Shown: positions 52,592-61,977 of the stretch, piece by piece | Layout: every line of letters begins with the position of its first letter | How positions within the stretch are numbered: position 1 is the first letter of the stretch | From: Oscillospiraceae bacterium | GTDB taxonomy: Bacteria; Bacillota; Clostridia; Oscillospirales; Ruminococcaceae | NCBI GenBank assembly: GCA_009777725.1 | Contig: WRLG01000001.1 | Location: 1 to 64,000, forward strand | Length of the DNA: 64,000 nt | Direction: 5' to 3' | Translations under genes and position numbers: made by a program | Notes under the pieces: generated by a model | The model's input: only the letters and a program-made list of their open reading frames with translations | Told to the model about the DNA's origin: nothing | Databases searched by the model: none

Positions 52592-53110
52592 ATAACTAAT
52601 AAAGATGTGTTTATTAATGATGAAATCCGCGCGAAAGAGGTGCGGGTAGTCGCGCATGACGGGGAGCAGCTGGGCATTATTCCGGCAAAGGAAGCCCAAA
52701 GGCTTGCGGATGAGAAGGAAATGGACTTGGTTATGATAGCACCGCAGGCAAATCCGCCGGTCTGCAAAATTATGGATTATAATAAATATCTTTTTGAGCA
52801 GAGCAAGCGGGAAAAGGAAGCGAAAAAGAATCAGAAAATTGTTGAAATCAAGGAAATCAGAATGTTCTCCAACATCGGCTCAAATGATTTTAACACAAAG
52901 GTGAATCAAGCCGTTAAATTTCTGCGCGGCGGCGATAAATTAAAGGTATCGGTGCGTTTCCGCAAGCGCGCCATCGCCCATCCTTATCTGGGCGAGGAGC
53001 TTCTGCTGAAATTTCGGGATGCTTGCGCCGAGGACGGAGCGATGGAAAAGCCGCCTAAAATGGAAGGGCGTTCTATTGTAATGTTCATTGCCCCAAAGGC
53101 TTCCAAATAA
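52592..53110 (+). CDS. infC: Translation initiation factor IF-3
   Basis: NKDVFINDEIRAKEVRVVAHDGEQLGIIPAKEAQ...RKRAIAHPYLGEELL; probable AUA start at 52592 after GGAGG. Confidence 0.95.
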   Translation: MTNKDVFINDEIRAKEVRVVAHDGEQLGIIPAKEAQRLADEKEMDLVMIAPQANPPVCKIMDYNKYLFEQSKREKEAKKNQKIVEIKEIRMFSNIGSNDFNTKVNQAVKFLRGGDKLKVSVRFRKRAIAHPYLGEELLLKFRDACAEDGAMEKPPKMEGRSIVMFIAPKASK

Positions 53111-53143
53111 AAATTGTACAGTAATGGAAAGGAAGGTATCATT

Positions 53144-53341
53144 ATGCCTAAACAAAAAACACATTCCGGCGCGAAAAAACGCTTTAAGCTTACAAAATCC
53201 GGCTTGGTGAAATACCAGAAGACAAATAAGCGTCACAGATTAACTCAAAAATCAACCAAGCGCAAGAGAATCGCGCGCGGAGTCGGACTGGCATCAGCCG
53301 CTGACGCTCCTAACATCAAAAAGCTTATTCCTTATAAATAG
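53144..53341 (+). CDS. rpmI: 50S ribosomal protein L35
   Basis: MPKQKTHSGAKKRFKLTKSGLVKYQKTNKRHRLTQKSTKRKR. Confidence 0.97.
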   Translation: MPKQKTHSGAKKRFKLTKSGLVKYQKTNKRHRLTQKSTKRKRIARGVGLASAADAPNIKKLIPYK

Positions 53342-53377
53342 AGCGCATATAAATTATTATTACGGAGGTAGATTATT

Positions 53378-53731
53378 ATGGCACGCATTAAAGGAGCGGT
53401 AGCTACTCGAAAGAGAAGAAATAAAACCCTAAAGCTTGCTAAAGGCTATTGGGGCGCGAAATCAAAGCATTTTAAGATGGCGAAGCAAGCCGTTATGAAA
53501 TCCGGCAATTACGCTTATATAAGCAGACGTCTTAAAAAGCGCGATTTCAGAAAGCTTTGGATTACCAGAATTTCAGCCGCTTGTAAATTAAACGGCATGA
53601 ATTATTCGACATTTATGAACGGGCTGAAAAAAGCCGGCGTTACCTTAAACAGAAAAATGCTCTCGGAAATAGCAATAAGCGATGAATCGGGATTTTCCGC
53701 GCTAACTGCAAAAGCAAAAGCCGCTCTTTAA
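53378..53731 (+). CDS. rplT: 50S ribosomal protein L20
   Basis: [62 protein letters not shown]. Confidence 0.97.
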   Translation: MARIKGAVATRKRRNKTLKLAKGYWGAKSKHFKMAKQAVMKSGNYAYISRRLKKRDFRKLWITRISAACKLNGMNYSTFMNGLKKAGVTLNRKMLSEIAISDESGFSALTAKAKAAL

Positions 53732-53802
53732 TTCAGTACGGCTTCTAATAAGGTCAGAGGTAAATTTTTGCTTCTGACTTTTGCCGTGCAGGGGTAATTT
53801 TT

Positions 53803-54561
53803 ATGCAGGAAATCAATTCAAAGGATAACCCTAAAATTAAACTATACAGGAAGCTTTCAGATGACAGAAAATGCCGCGCCGAACACGGTTTATTTGTGTT
53901 GGAGGGCGTTAGGCTTGTTGACGAAGCAGAATCTGCCGGATGGGCAGACAGTATTTTTATTACAAAAAGCTTTCTTGAAAATTACGGGCGTTCCTTTACC
54001 GATGTTCACGATGATATAAGCGTTTACGTAATAGCCGATGAGTTAAGTAAAAAGCTGTCTGATACCGAGAATCCGCAGGGAATTTTTGCCATATGCAAAA
54101 CTCCCGAATATTGTTGTGAAATAAGGCATAACGGGAGATATATTCTGCTTCATCATATTCAAGACCCCGGAAATCTCGGTACTATAATACGCACGGCAGA
54201 TGCGTTCGGCATTGACGGAATCATAACCGTAGACTGTTGTGATATTTTTAACCCAAAGGTTATACGCTCGACCATGGGTGGTATTTTCCGCGTAAATGTA
54301 CTTAATCTCAGTATTGACAAGGCTTTTGCGGCTCTTAGGGAAAAAAGCATCGCGACCTATGCCGCAGTCGCCGATAAAAACGCCTCCTCCTTTGAAGTTC
54401 TTAGCTTCAGCGGCGGTTGCGCCGTCTTAATCGGCAACGAGGGGAACGGCTTGCCGGAGGACATTACAGCGCGTTGCACTCAAAAGTTTACGATTAAAAC
54501 GCGGATTTCACTCAACGCTTCCGTTGCCGCAGGTATTATTATGTACAAGCTGGGGAGTTAA
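53803..54561 (+). CDS. TrmH/SpoU-family RNA methyltransferase
   Basis: LLHHIQDPGNLGTIIRTADAFGIDGII...LIGNEGNGLPEDI...ISLNASVAAGIIMY. Confidence 0.92.
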   Translation: MQEINSKDNPKIKLYRKLSDDRKCRAEHGLFVLEGVRLVDEAESAGWADSIFITKSFLENYGRSFTDVHDDISVYVIADELSKKLSDTENPQGIFAICKTPEYCCEIRHNGRYILLHHIQDPGNLGTIIRTADAFGIDGIITVDCCDIFNPKVIRSTMGGIFRVNVLNLSIDKAFAALREKSIATYAAVADKNASSFEVLSFSGGCAVLIGNEGNGLPEDITARCTQKFTIKTRISLNASVAAGIIMYKLGS

Positions 54562-54565
54562 AGCT

Positions 54566-55768
54566 ATGGATATGGATAACAATTCTGAATTCTTTAAATG
54601 GCTTTGGCTGGTTTCCTGCTTTGGTCCGGGCAATAAACGGATTTGGGATATTATAAATATATACGACATGCCCGAAAAAAATTCAGAAAATTCCTTAGAC
54701 TGCGCTTACAATATGCTTCGCAGTAAAGAAGCGCGAAAAAAACTGCTCAAAGAAAAGGAGATTCAAAAAGCCGAGGCGGTCAATGAAGAGCAGATTTCAG
54801 TGCTTTTTCGGTATTGCGCGGAGCATGAAATTAGTTTAATTTGCTTTTCCGACCCCGATTATCCCGAGCGGCTGAGAAACATTTATAACCCTCCCGCCGT
54901 GCTTTTTTACCGTGGGGACATTTCCTGCTTAGGGCGCGAACTTGTTCTTGCGGTGGTGGGGACAAGGAAGCCATCCGATTACAGCATTAAAGTAGCGAAC
55001 GCATTGGTGCGCGGGCTTTGCGCTTATGAGCTTACCTTAGTCAGCGGCTTTGCGGAGGGGATTGATATAGCTTCGCATATCTCCGCCGTCCGAAACGGAG
55101 GTAAGACCGCCGCAATCCTCGGGTGCGGTCTTGATTACGATTATCCGCTTAAAAATATAAAATACCGCGAAGAAATTTTGAGGAACGGTGTTTTTATATC
55201 CGAATACTTACCTAAGACACGTCCGTCCAAAATGACATTTCCTTACAGAAACCGAATTCTTTCGGGTCTTTCACAGGGTGCTGCGGTTATTGAAGCCTCT
55301 AAAAAGAGCGGCTCTTTAGTTACGGCAAACCTTGCTTTAGGGCAGGGGAGAGATGTTTTTGCCGTTCCGCCGCATAATCTTTTTGATTTAAGATACCAAG
55401 GAAACGCGGAGCTGCTCAGAGACGGCGCGCTCCCAATATATGGCTTACAGGATATTTTATATGAATATTACGAAAATTATTCACATAAACTAACAAATGT
55501 CAAACAGGGCGAAAAAATTGAGCCGAAGAGTGTTAGCGCGGATTATGCTAAAACCGAAAATAAAGCCGCTATTGATTTTTCAGAGCTGACAGACGATGAG
55601 CGCGCAATTGCCGCCCTGCTTCAAAAGCATAATAAGCCCCTGCTTCCGGATGAAATATCCGCGCTTTGCGGCATTGACATCTCTGAGGTACTGGGGAATC
55701 TTACCGCTCTTGAAATCGAAGGAATCGTAAAGCCCTCCGAGGGAGGCAGATTCATGCTTCAAGGTTAG
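54566..55768 (+). CDS. dprA: DNA-processing protein DprA
   Basis: VVGTRKPSDYSIKVANALVRGLCAYELTLVSGFAEGIDIASH, FPYRNRILSGLSQGAAVIEASKKSGSLVTANLALGQGRDVFAVP. Confidence 0.95.
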   Translation: MDMDNNSEFFKWLWLVSCFGPGNKRIWDIINIYDMPEKNSENSLDCAYNMLRSKEARKKLLKEKEIQKAEAVNEEQISVLFRYCAEHEISLICFSDPDYPERLRNIYNPPAVLFYRGDISCLGRELVLAVVGTRKPSDYSIKVANALVRGLCAYELTLVSGFAEGIDIASHISAVRNGGKTAAILGCGLDYDYPLKNIKYREEILRNGVFISEYLPKTRPSKMTFPYRNRILSGLSQGAAVIEASKKSGSLVTANLALGQGRDVFAVPPHNLFDLRYQGNAELLRDGALPIYGLQDILYEYYENYSHKLTNVKQGEKIEPKSVSADYAKTENKAAIDFSELTDDERAIAALLQKHNKPLLPDEISALCGIDISEVLGNLTALEIEGIVKPSEGGRFMLQG

Positions 55769-55830
55769 GTAAAAAAAGAGCAAAAATCAGTGAGTGTTTA
55801 TGCCGTTAAGGAGTATATTATAAGGAGCAA

Positions 55831-57915
55831 ATGCAAATGTCGAAATTGGTTATTGTGGAATCGCCTGCTAAGGCTAAGACCATTAAGAAATATTTAGGCG
55901 GTGATTTTGAGGTTGTCGCTTCAATGGGGCATGTGCGGGATTTGCCCAAATCTAAATTTGGCGTTGACGTTGAAAACCGCTTTGAGCCTGTGTATGTTGA
56001 CATCAAGGATAAAGAGGAATTTATTAAAACGCTGAAAAAGCAGGCTAAAAAGGCTGACTTCGTCTACCTTGCGACCGACCCCGACCGCGAGGGCGAGGCG
56101 ATTTCATGGCACTTGTCACAGCTTTTAGAGCTACCCTCCGATGCCGTCAACCGGGTTGCTTTTAATGAAATTACCAAAACGGGGATAAACGCAGGCATGT
56201 CAAACCCGCGCGGCATTGACCAAGACCTTGTTAACGCCCAGCAGGCGCGGCGAATCCTTGACCGTATCGTCGGGTATAAGCTTTCTCCGTTTTTGTGGAA
56301 AAAGGTCCGCAGGAATCTTTCGGCGGGGCGGGTGCAGTCCGTTGCCGTTGCGCTTGTGGTAGACCGGGAGAAGGCAATATTAGAGTTTAAACCCGATGAA
56401 TACTGGACGATTGACGCAAAAATGACCGCCCCTGCTTCCAAAAAACAGTTTGAAGCCTCTTTTTACGGATTAGACGGCAAAAAGACCGTCCTTAAAAATA
56501 AAGAAGAGACAGACAAGGTGCTAAAACGCCTTGAAGACGCCGTGTACAACGTCACCGAGGTGAAAAAATCAGTCCGCAAAAAAACGCCCGCACCGCCCTT
56601 TACTACCTCTACCATGCAGCAGGAAGCTTCAAGGAGGATTAATTTCGCGCCCGCCAAAACAATGAGAGCCGCCCAGCAGTTATACGAGGGCGTTGAAATC
56701 ACGGGCATGGGCGCGGTTGGTTTAATCACCTATATGAGGACGGACAGCTTAAGAATATCAGACGAAGCGCGCGCGGCGGCGTATGAATTTATAGAAAAAG
56801 AATACGGCAAGGATTATATCCCGCCGTCCCCGAGGTTTTTTAAGTCAAAGGCTTCATCGCAGGATGCTCACGAAGCAATCAGACCCTCCATGCCGGAGCT
56901 TACACCGGGCAGGGTTAAGGAATGTCTTACCGATGAGCAGTTTAAGCTTTATAAGCTAATCTGGGAAAGATTTACAGCTTCACAGATGGCAAACGCTCTC
57001 CTTGATACCGTATCCGCCGTAATTGACGCTAACGGATGCGGCTTTAGGGCAACGGGATTTTCTGTTAAGTTCGATGGCTTTACAGTCCTTTATGAGGAAC
57101 AAAAGGACGATGAGGAGAAAAAAATCCTGCCCGTCATCAATAAAGGCGATGTTTTAAAGCTCAAAGCCCTTGACGGCAAACAGCATTTTACCCAGCCTCC
57201 TCCGCGCTATTCCGAGGCGACCTTAATCAAGGCTCTTGAAGAAAACGGAATCGGTCGCCCGTCAACCTATGCGCCGACTATTTCAACGATTATAAACCGC
57301 CTTTACATTGAAAAGAACGGCAAGCAACTAAAGCCGACCGGCTTAGGCGAGGTTACGACCGGGCTTATGAAGGAGCATTTTAAGAATATAGTAGACTCGA
57401 AGTTCACCGCCTCTATGGAAGACGGGCTTGACGAGATTGAGGTGGGCAAAAAAGATTGGGTTCAAATTTTAGACGAGTTTTACACGGAGTTCGCCGAAAC
57501 GCTGTCCGCCGCCGAAGTAGCGATGGAGGGCAAGCGCGTTAAAATCCCCGACGAGGAAACCGATGAGGTCTGCGAGCATTGCCAAAAGCCCATGGTTATA
57601 AAAATCGGGCGGTTCGGTAAATTTTTGGCTTGCACGGGATTCCCCGAATGTACTAATACCAAGCAGGTCGTCAAGGATACGGGCGGATTTTGCCCTGTCT
57701 GCGGAAAAAAAGTAGTACAGAAAAAATCTAAAAAGGGCAAAAAGTTTTTCGGCTGTGACGGCTTCCCGAATTGCGAATTTATGACATGGGATACCCCAAC
57801 CCCCGATAAATGCCCCAAATGCGGAGACGGCACAACGCTTTACAAAAAAGGCGGTAAGGTATTCTGCCTGAGAGACGGCTGCGAGTATGAGGCGGCAGTC
57901 AAAAAGGTGAGGTAA
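55831..57915 (+). CDS. topA: DNA topoisomerase I
   Basis: MSKLVIVESPAKAKTIKKYLG, TDPDREGEAISWHL, LITYMRTDSLRIS; C-terminal zinc-finger repeats. Confidence 0.98.
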   Translation: MQMSKLVIVESPAKAKTIKKYLGGDFEVVASMGHVRDLPKSKFGVDVENRFEPVYVDIKDKEEFIKTLKKQAKKADFVYLATDPDREGEAISWHLSQLLELPSDAVNRVAFNEITKTGINAGMSNPRGIDQDLVNAQQARRILDRIVGYKLSPFLWKKVRRNLSAGRVQSVAVALVVDREKAILEFKPDEYWTIDAKMTAPASKKQFEASFYGLDGKKTVLKNKEETDKVLKRLEDAVYNVTEVKKSVRKKTPAPPFTTSTMQQEASRRINFAPAKTMRAAQQLYEGVEITGMGAVGLITYMRTDSLRISDEARAAAYEFIEKEYGKDYIPPSPRFFKSKASSQDAHEAIRPSMPELTPGRVKECLTDEQFKLYKLIWERFTASQMANALLDTVSAVIDANGCGFRATGFSVKFDGFTVLYEEQKDDEEKKILPVINKGDVLKLKALDGKQHFTQPPPRYSEATLIKALEENGIGRPSTYAPTISTIINRLYIEKNGKQLKPTGLGEVTTGLMKEHFKNIVDSKFTASMEDGLDEIEVGKKDWVQILDEFYTEFAETLSAAEVAMEGKRVKIPDEETDEVCEHCQKPMVIKIGRFGKFLACTGFPECTNTKQVVKDTGGFCPVCGKKVVQKKSKKGKKFFGCDGFPNCEFMTWDTPTPDKCPKCGDGTTLYKKGGKVFCLRDGCEYEAAVKKVR

Positions 57916-57925
57916 ATTGTGACAT

Positions 57926-59245
57926 ATGCAAGAAGTTAAAATAATCGGCGCAGGCTTAGCGGGCTGCGAAGCCGCTTGGCAACTCGCCCAAAGCGGCATA
58001 AAAGTAAAACTGTATGAAATGAAGCCGCTAAAATACACCCCCGCCCATAAATATCACGGTTTTGCGGAGCTTGTCTGCTCTAATTCGCTTAAAGCAGAGC
58101 GGGTTAACTCGGCGGCGGGGCTTTTGAAAGAGGAAATGCGCCGTCTGGGTTCGCTTATCGTTGAGTGCGCGCTTCAAACGCGGGTTTCGGCGGGCGGCGC
58201 GCTAGCCGTTGACAGGGAGCTTTTTTCAAACCTTGTCACCGAAAAAATAAAAGCGCACGCTAACATCGAAACCATTACCGAGGAAATAACGGAAATCCCG
58301 AGCGGTAAAGTCATCATAGCTACAGGACCGCTTACCGCAGGAGGGCTGGCACAAAGCATAGAAAAGCTATGCGGCGGTTATCTCAGCTTTTATGATGCCG
58401 CATCGCCCATAGTTACTTATGATTCCATTGACAGCGAAAAGGTTTTCTTCGCCGCGCGTTACGGCAAGGGTGAGCCCGATTATATAAACTGCCCCTTTAC
58501 AAAAGAAGAATATGAGCTCTTTTATCATGAGCTGACAACCGCCCAATCCGCCCCCCTCAATACTTTTGATAACCCTCACTATTACGAGGGCTGTATGCCC
58601 GTTGAGGTTTTGGCAAAGCGCGGGGCAGATGCTATACGCTACGGCTGTATGAAACCCGTAGGGCTTACCAACCCCAAAACGGGCGAACGCCCCTATGCCG
58701 TAGTTCAGCTTAGAAAAGAAAACGGCGCGGGCACTCTATATAATATAGTAGGCTTTCAAACCAACCTTAAATTCGGTGAGCAAAAGCGCGTTTTTTCGCT
58801 TATTCCAGGGCTTGAAAATGCCGAATTTGTCAGATACGGCGTAATGCACCGAAACTCGTTTATTCATTCGCCGAAGCTTTTGAACGCCGATTTCTCTTTG
58901 AAAAACAACCCTAATCTATTTTTCGCGGGTCAGATTACAGGCGTTGAAGGCTATATGGAATCCGCCGCAAGCGGGATTTTGGCAGGCATTAATATGCAAT
59001 TAACAATTAACAATGAACAATTAACAATTAAGCCGTTTGTACTTCCGCCGGAAACTATGTTGGGGGCTTTGGCGCGGTATATATCGGATGAGAGCGTGAC
59101 GAATTTTCAGCCTATGGGGGCGAATATGGGGATTTTACCCGAGCTTCAAAACCGCATAAAGAATAAGCAGGAAAAATATACTGCGCTGGCAAATCGGTCA
59201 TTGGAGGTTTTGAGAGGATTTCTTGAAAAGGGTGATTGCGTATGA
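57926..59245 (+). CDS. trmFO: Methylenetetrahydrofolate--tRNA-(uracil-5-)-methyltransferase
   Basis: VKIIGAGLAGCEAAWQLAQSGIKVKLYEMKPLKYTPAH...LVCSNSLKAERVNSAAGLLKEEMRRL. Confidence 0.97.
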   Translation: MQEVKIIGAGLAGCEAAWQLAQSGIKVKLYEMKPLKYTPAHKYHGFAELVCSNSLKAERVNSAAGLLKEEMRRLGSLIVECALQTRVSAGGALAVDRELFSNLVTEKIKAHANIETITEEITEIPSGKVIIATGPLTAGGLAQSIEKLCGGYLSFYDAASPIVTYDSIDSEKVFFAARYGKGEPDYINCPFTKEEYELFYHELTTAQSAPLNTFDNPHYYEGCMPVEVLAKRGADAIRYGCMKPVGLTNPKTGERPYAVVQLRKENGAGTLYNIVGFQTNLKFGEQKRVFSLIPGLENAEFVRYGVMHRNSFIHSPKLLNADFSLKNNPNLFFAGQITGVEGYMESAASGILAGINMQLTINNEQLTIKPFVLPPETMLGALARYISDESVTNFQPMGANMGILPELQNRIKNKQEKYTALANRSLEVLRGFLEKGDCV

Positions 59246-59649
59246 ACAATAACAGCAACAGTATTGTGCTTGCTAAAATTTTTTCCGATAACCCTGCGGC
59301 GGATAATATAGCGGCGGCAATATTTGACGGCAGAAATAAGCTAATCGGCTCAAAAGCCGCTGTAACAATTGCTAAAGAAGAAGCGGAATACCCGTTTTAT
59401 AAAGACGCTCAATGCCAAATCTACTTTTACGGTGACAGGGTTTTATACAGCGATAAATGCACTACCTCCGTTATAAGCTATTCGCACATCATAAAGGCTT
59501 TTGAAACGAAGGATTATTTTTTCCTTTATGTCACGGAGAGGAAAATGTTTGCAATCCCCAAAAAGGGCTTTATGTTCCCCGATGAAATGCCAACGGTCGT
59601 AAGGCTACTGGAAGTTAATGTTAAGGGTAATTTTAAGAAGGAATTATAA
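59236..59649 (+). CDS. Hypothetical protein
   Basis: ORF overlapping the end of trmFO by a few nt, followed by plsX; no family recognised. Confidence 0.6.
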   Translation: MRMNNNSNSIVLAKIFSDNPAADNIAAAIFDGRNKLIGSKAAVTIAKEEAEYPFYKDAQCQIYFYGDRVLYSDKCTTSVISYSHIIKAFETKDYFFLYVTERKMFAIPKKGFMFPDEMPTVVRLLEVNVKGNFKKEL

Positions 59650-59676
59650 AGGGATTATAGAAAGGATGAGGTACAT

Positions 59677-60666
59677 ATGAAAATAATAGTTGATGCTTTC
59701 GGCGGGGATAATTCTCCCGGTGCGGTTATTTCGGGTGCGTATATGGCGGCAAAGGAATTCGGTGATATTATATTGGTCGGTGATGAGGATAAAATCCGCG
59801 AATATGCTAAAAATAACAGCATAGCGATTGATGACGTAAATATTGAAATCATTGACGCAAAGCCCGTAATAGAAATCGAGGACGACCCCCAGATGATACT
59901 CCGCGAAAAGATGGATTGCTCAATGGCGGTAGGGTTAAGGACTCTTTCCGAGGGTGACGGCGATGCTTTCGTATCGGCGGGGAGCACGGGCGCGCTTGTC
60001 GTCGGGGCGACCTTTATCGCAAAGCGGCTCAAAGGCATCAAGCGCGCCGCGCTATCACCGATTATGCCCACGGATACAGGACCGCTCATCTTGACCGATG
60101 CGGGCGCGAACTTGGATTGCCGCCCCGAAATGCTCGTCCAGTTCGGTATAATGGCAAGCTGCTATATGCAGAGGGTTATGGGAATTGAGTCGCCGAGGGT
60201 AGGGTTGCTTAATGTAGGTTCTGAGAGCACGAAGGGTCGAAGCCTTGATATGGATGCGTACAAACTGCTCCAAAAAGCTCCCGTCAATTTTTGCGGCAAT
60301 GTTGAAGCGCGCGAATTGCCGTGGGGCGTGTGCGATGTCGTTGTGACCGATGGCTTTACCGGAAATATCGCTTTAAAGCTTTACGAGGGCTTGGGCGGGT
60401 ATTTTTCAAATTCACTAAAAGGTATGTTCAGCGGATTCCCCGGCGCGGTTGCCGCCGCGAGTATAATGCCCAGAATTAAAGCCTTCCGCAATAAGATGAA
60501 CACCACCGACATCGGCGGTGCTATGCTTATGGGCATATCCAAGCCCGTCATAAAGGCGCACGGCAATTCGGACGATAAATCCTTTTACCGCACCATATGC
60601 CAAGCGCGCGATTGCGTTGAGGGTAACTTTATAGAGGAGATTTCTAACGCATTAAAAGAGGTATAA
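59677..60666 (+). CDS. plsX: Phosphate acyltransferase PlsX
   Basis: MKIIVDAFGGDNSPGAVISGAYMAAKEFG...SAGSTGALVVGATFI...VVTDGFTGNIALK. Confidence 0.97.
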   Translation: MKIIVDAFGGDNSPGAVISGAYMAAKEFGDIILVGDEDKIREYAKNNSIAIDDVNIEIIDAKPVIEIEDDPQMILREKMDCSMAVGLRTLSEGDGDAFVSAGSTGALVVGATFIAKRLKGIKRAALSPIMPTDTGPLILTDAGANLDCRPEMLVQFGIMASCYMQRVMGIESPRVGLLNVGSESTKGRSLDMDAYKLLQKAPVNFCGNVEARELPWGVCDVVVTDGFTGNIALKLYEGLGGYFSNSLKGMFSGFPGAVAAASIMPRIKAFRNKMNTTDIGGAMLMGISKPVIKAHGNSDDKSFYRTICQARDCVEGNFIEEISNALKEV

Positions 60667-60671
60667 AAAGC

Positions 60672-61355
60672 ATGAATTTTCAAGAATTGCAAAAAAAACT
60701 CAACTATTCCTTTAAAAATAAGGAGTTTTTGAAAGAAGCGTTGTCCCATTCGTCCTACTCAAACGAGCCGAAGCGGGGTTATGCTTCTAACGAACGCCTT
60801 GAATTTCTGGGCGATAGTATACTTTCGTTTATTATTTCAGAATATCTGTTTACTAACTTTAAATATCTGCCGGAGGGTGAGCTTACTAAGACCAGAGCTT
60901 CCATTGTCTGCGAGCGCGCGCTCTATGAGTTTGCCGAACAGATTAATTTAAAGCGGTATATAAAGCTTGGCAAGGGCGAGGAAGTGAACGGAGGTCGGGA
61001 GCGACCCTCCATCATTTCCGATGCGTTTGAAGCGATTATAGCGGCTATTTATCTTGACGGCGGGATGGAGGAGGCGAGAAAATACGTTCTGGGCTTCGTC
61101 TCCAAAAAATCGGTCAAACAGGGTTCAAATGTGCTCCGCGATTATAAAACCACACTGCAGGAAATAACTCAGCGCAATCCCGAGGAGCAGATTGAATATT
61201 TTCATAACCCCCCCATAGGACCCGACCATGACAGGGTCTTTATAGCCGAGGTTCTGCTCAACGGAATCTCCATCGGCAGGGGAGAGGGGCACAGCAAAAA
61301 GCAGGCGGAGCAAATGGCGGCGAAGGAGGCTTTGGCTTTGATGGGGAAAAGTTGA
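60672..61355 (+). CDS. rnc: Ribonuclease III
   Basis: ERLEFLGDSILSFIISEYLF...SDAFEAIIAAIYLDGG; dsRBD with GRGEGHSKKQAEQMAAKEAL. Confidence 0.97.
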   Translation: MNFQELQKKLNYSFKNKEFLKEALSHSSYSNEPKRGYASNERLEFLGDSILSFIISEYLFTNFKYLPEGELTKTRASIVCERALYEFAEQINLKRYIKLGKGEEVNGGRERPSIISDAFEAIIAAIYLDGGMEEARKYVLGFVSKKSVKQGSNVLRDYKTTLQEITQRNPEEQIEYFHNPPIGPDHDRVFIAEVLLNGISIGRGEGHSKKQAEQMAAKEALALMGKS

Positions 61356-61374
61356 TTCAATGTACAATCCTCTG

Positions 61375-61720
61375 TAGGGGGCGAACGCCTCGTTCGCCCG
61401 AAAGGTTAGGCAAAAGAATAAATAACAGAGGTATTCGGGTGACCTTCCATCGTCTTAGCTCCCTCCGTCACCTGCGGGTGACACCTCCCTCAAAGAGGGA
61501 GGCAAAAAAAACTCCTTGCCTCCCTCTTTGAGGGAGGTGCCGCCCGCAGGCGGCGGAGGGAGTGGCGGCGGAGGTGTTCGCCCGAAAGGACAGGCGAAAG
61601 AATAAATGGCGTAAATTATTCAGGCGACCGAGGCGGTCGCCCCTACAAAAGAATGATGTGTTTTTTTTTTTTTTTGCGGGACGGGCGAGCCCGTCCCCTA
61701 CAGGTGATTAAAATTGTCAA
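61375..61720. repeat. Complex intergenic palindromic repeat (MITE/REP-like)
   Basis: Imperfect arms agctccctccgtcacctgcgggtgacacctccctcaaagagggaggcaa / ttgcctccctctttgagggaggtgccgcccgcaggcggcggagggag plus flanking gcgaacgcctcgttcgc, ggcgaccgaggcggtcgcc and gggacgggcgagcccgtccc. Confidence 0.8.
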
Positions 61721-61977
61721 TTATTAATCGCTGTCACAAATTTTTGCGCGAAAATTTGTGCACTTTTTTTTTTTTTTTGGTAGTTATTGACAAGTATTTA
61801 CTGAAATAACCTTGTAAATTTTGTGTAAATTGCGTGATTTAATAAAAATTTAATGATTTATAAAATATTTGTATACATTTAGGCGGGCTTTTTGTGGTAT
61901 AATTAACATTGCTTGTTACTATGCTTTAGGGCTGTAAAAAGCGTATTTTCTATTATAATATGGAGGTAATTTTTTCT

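Noticed and set aside
56064-58038. Long minus-strand ORFs opposite topA/trmFO
   Set aside because: Shadow ORFs of strongly supported conserved genes.
61375-61720. Palindromic repeats as CRISPR or attenuator
   Set aside because: Arms differ, no regular spacing, no downstream gene in register.
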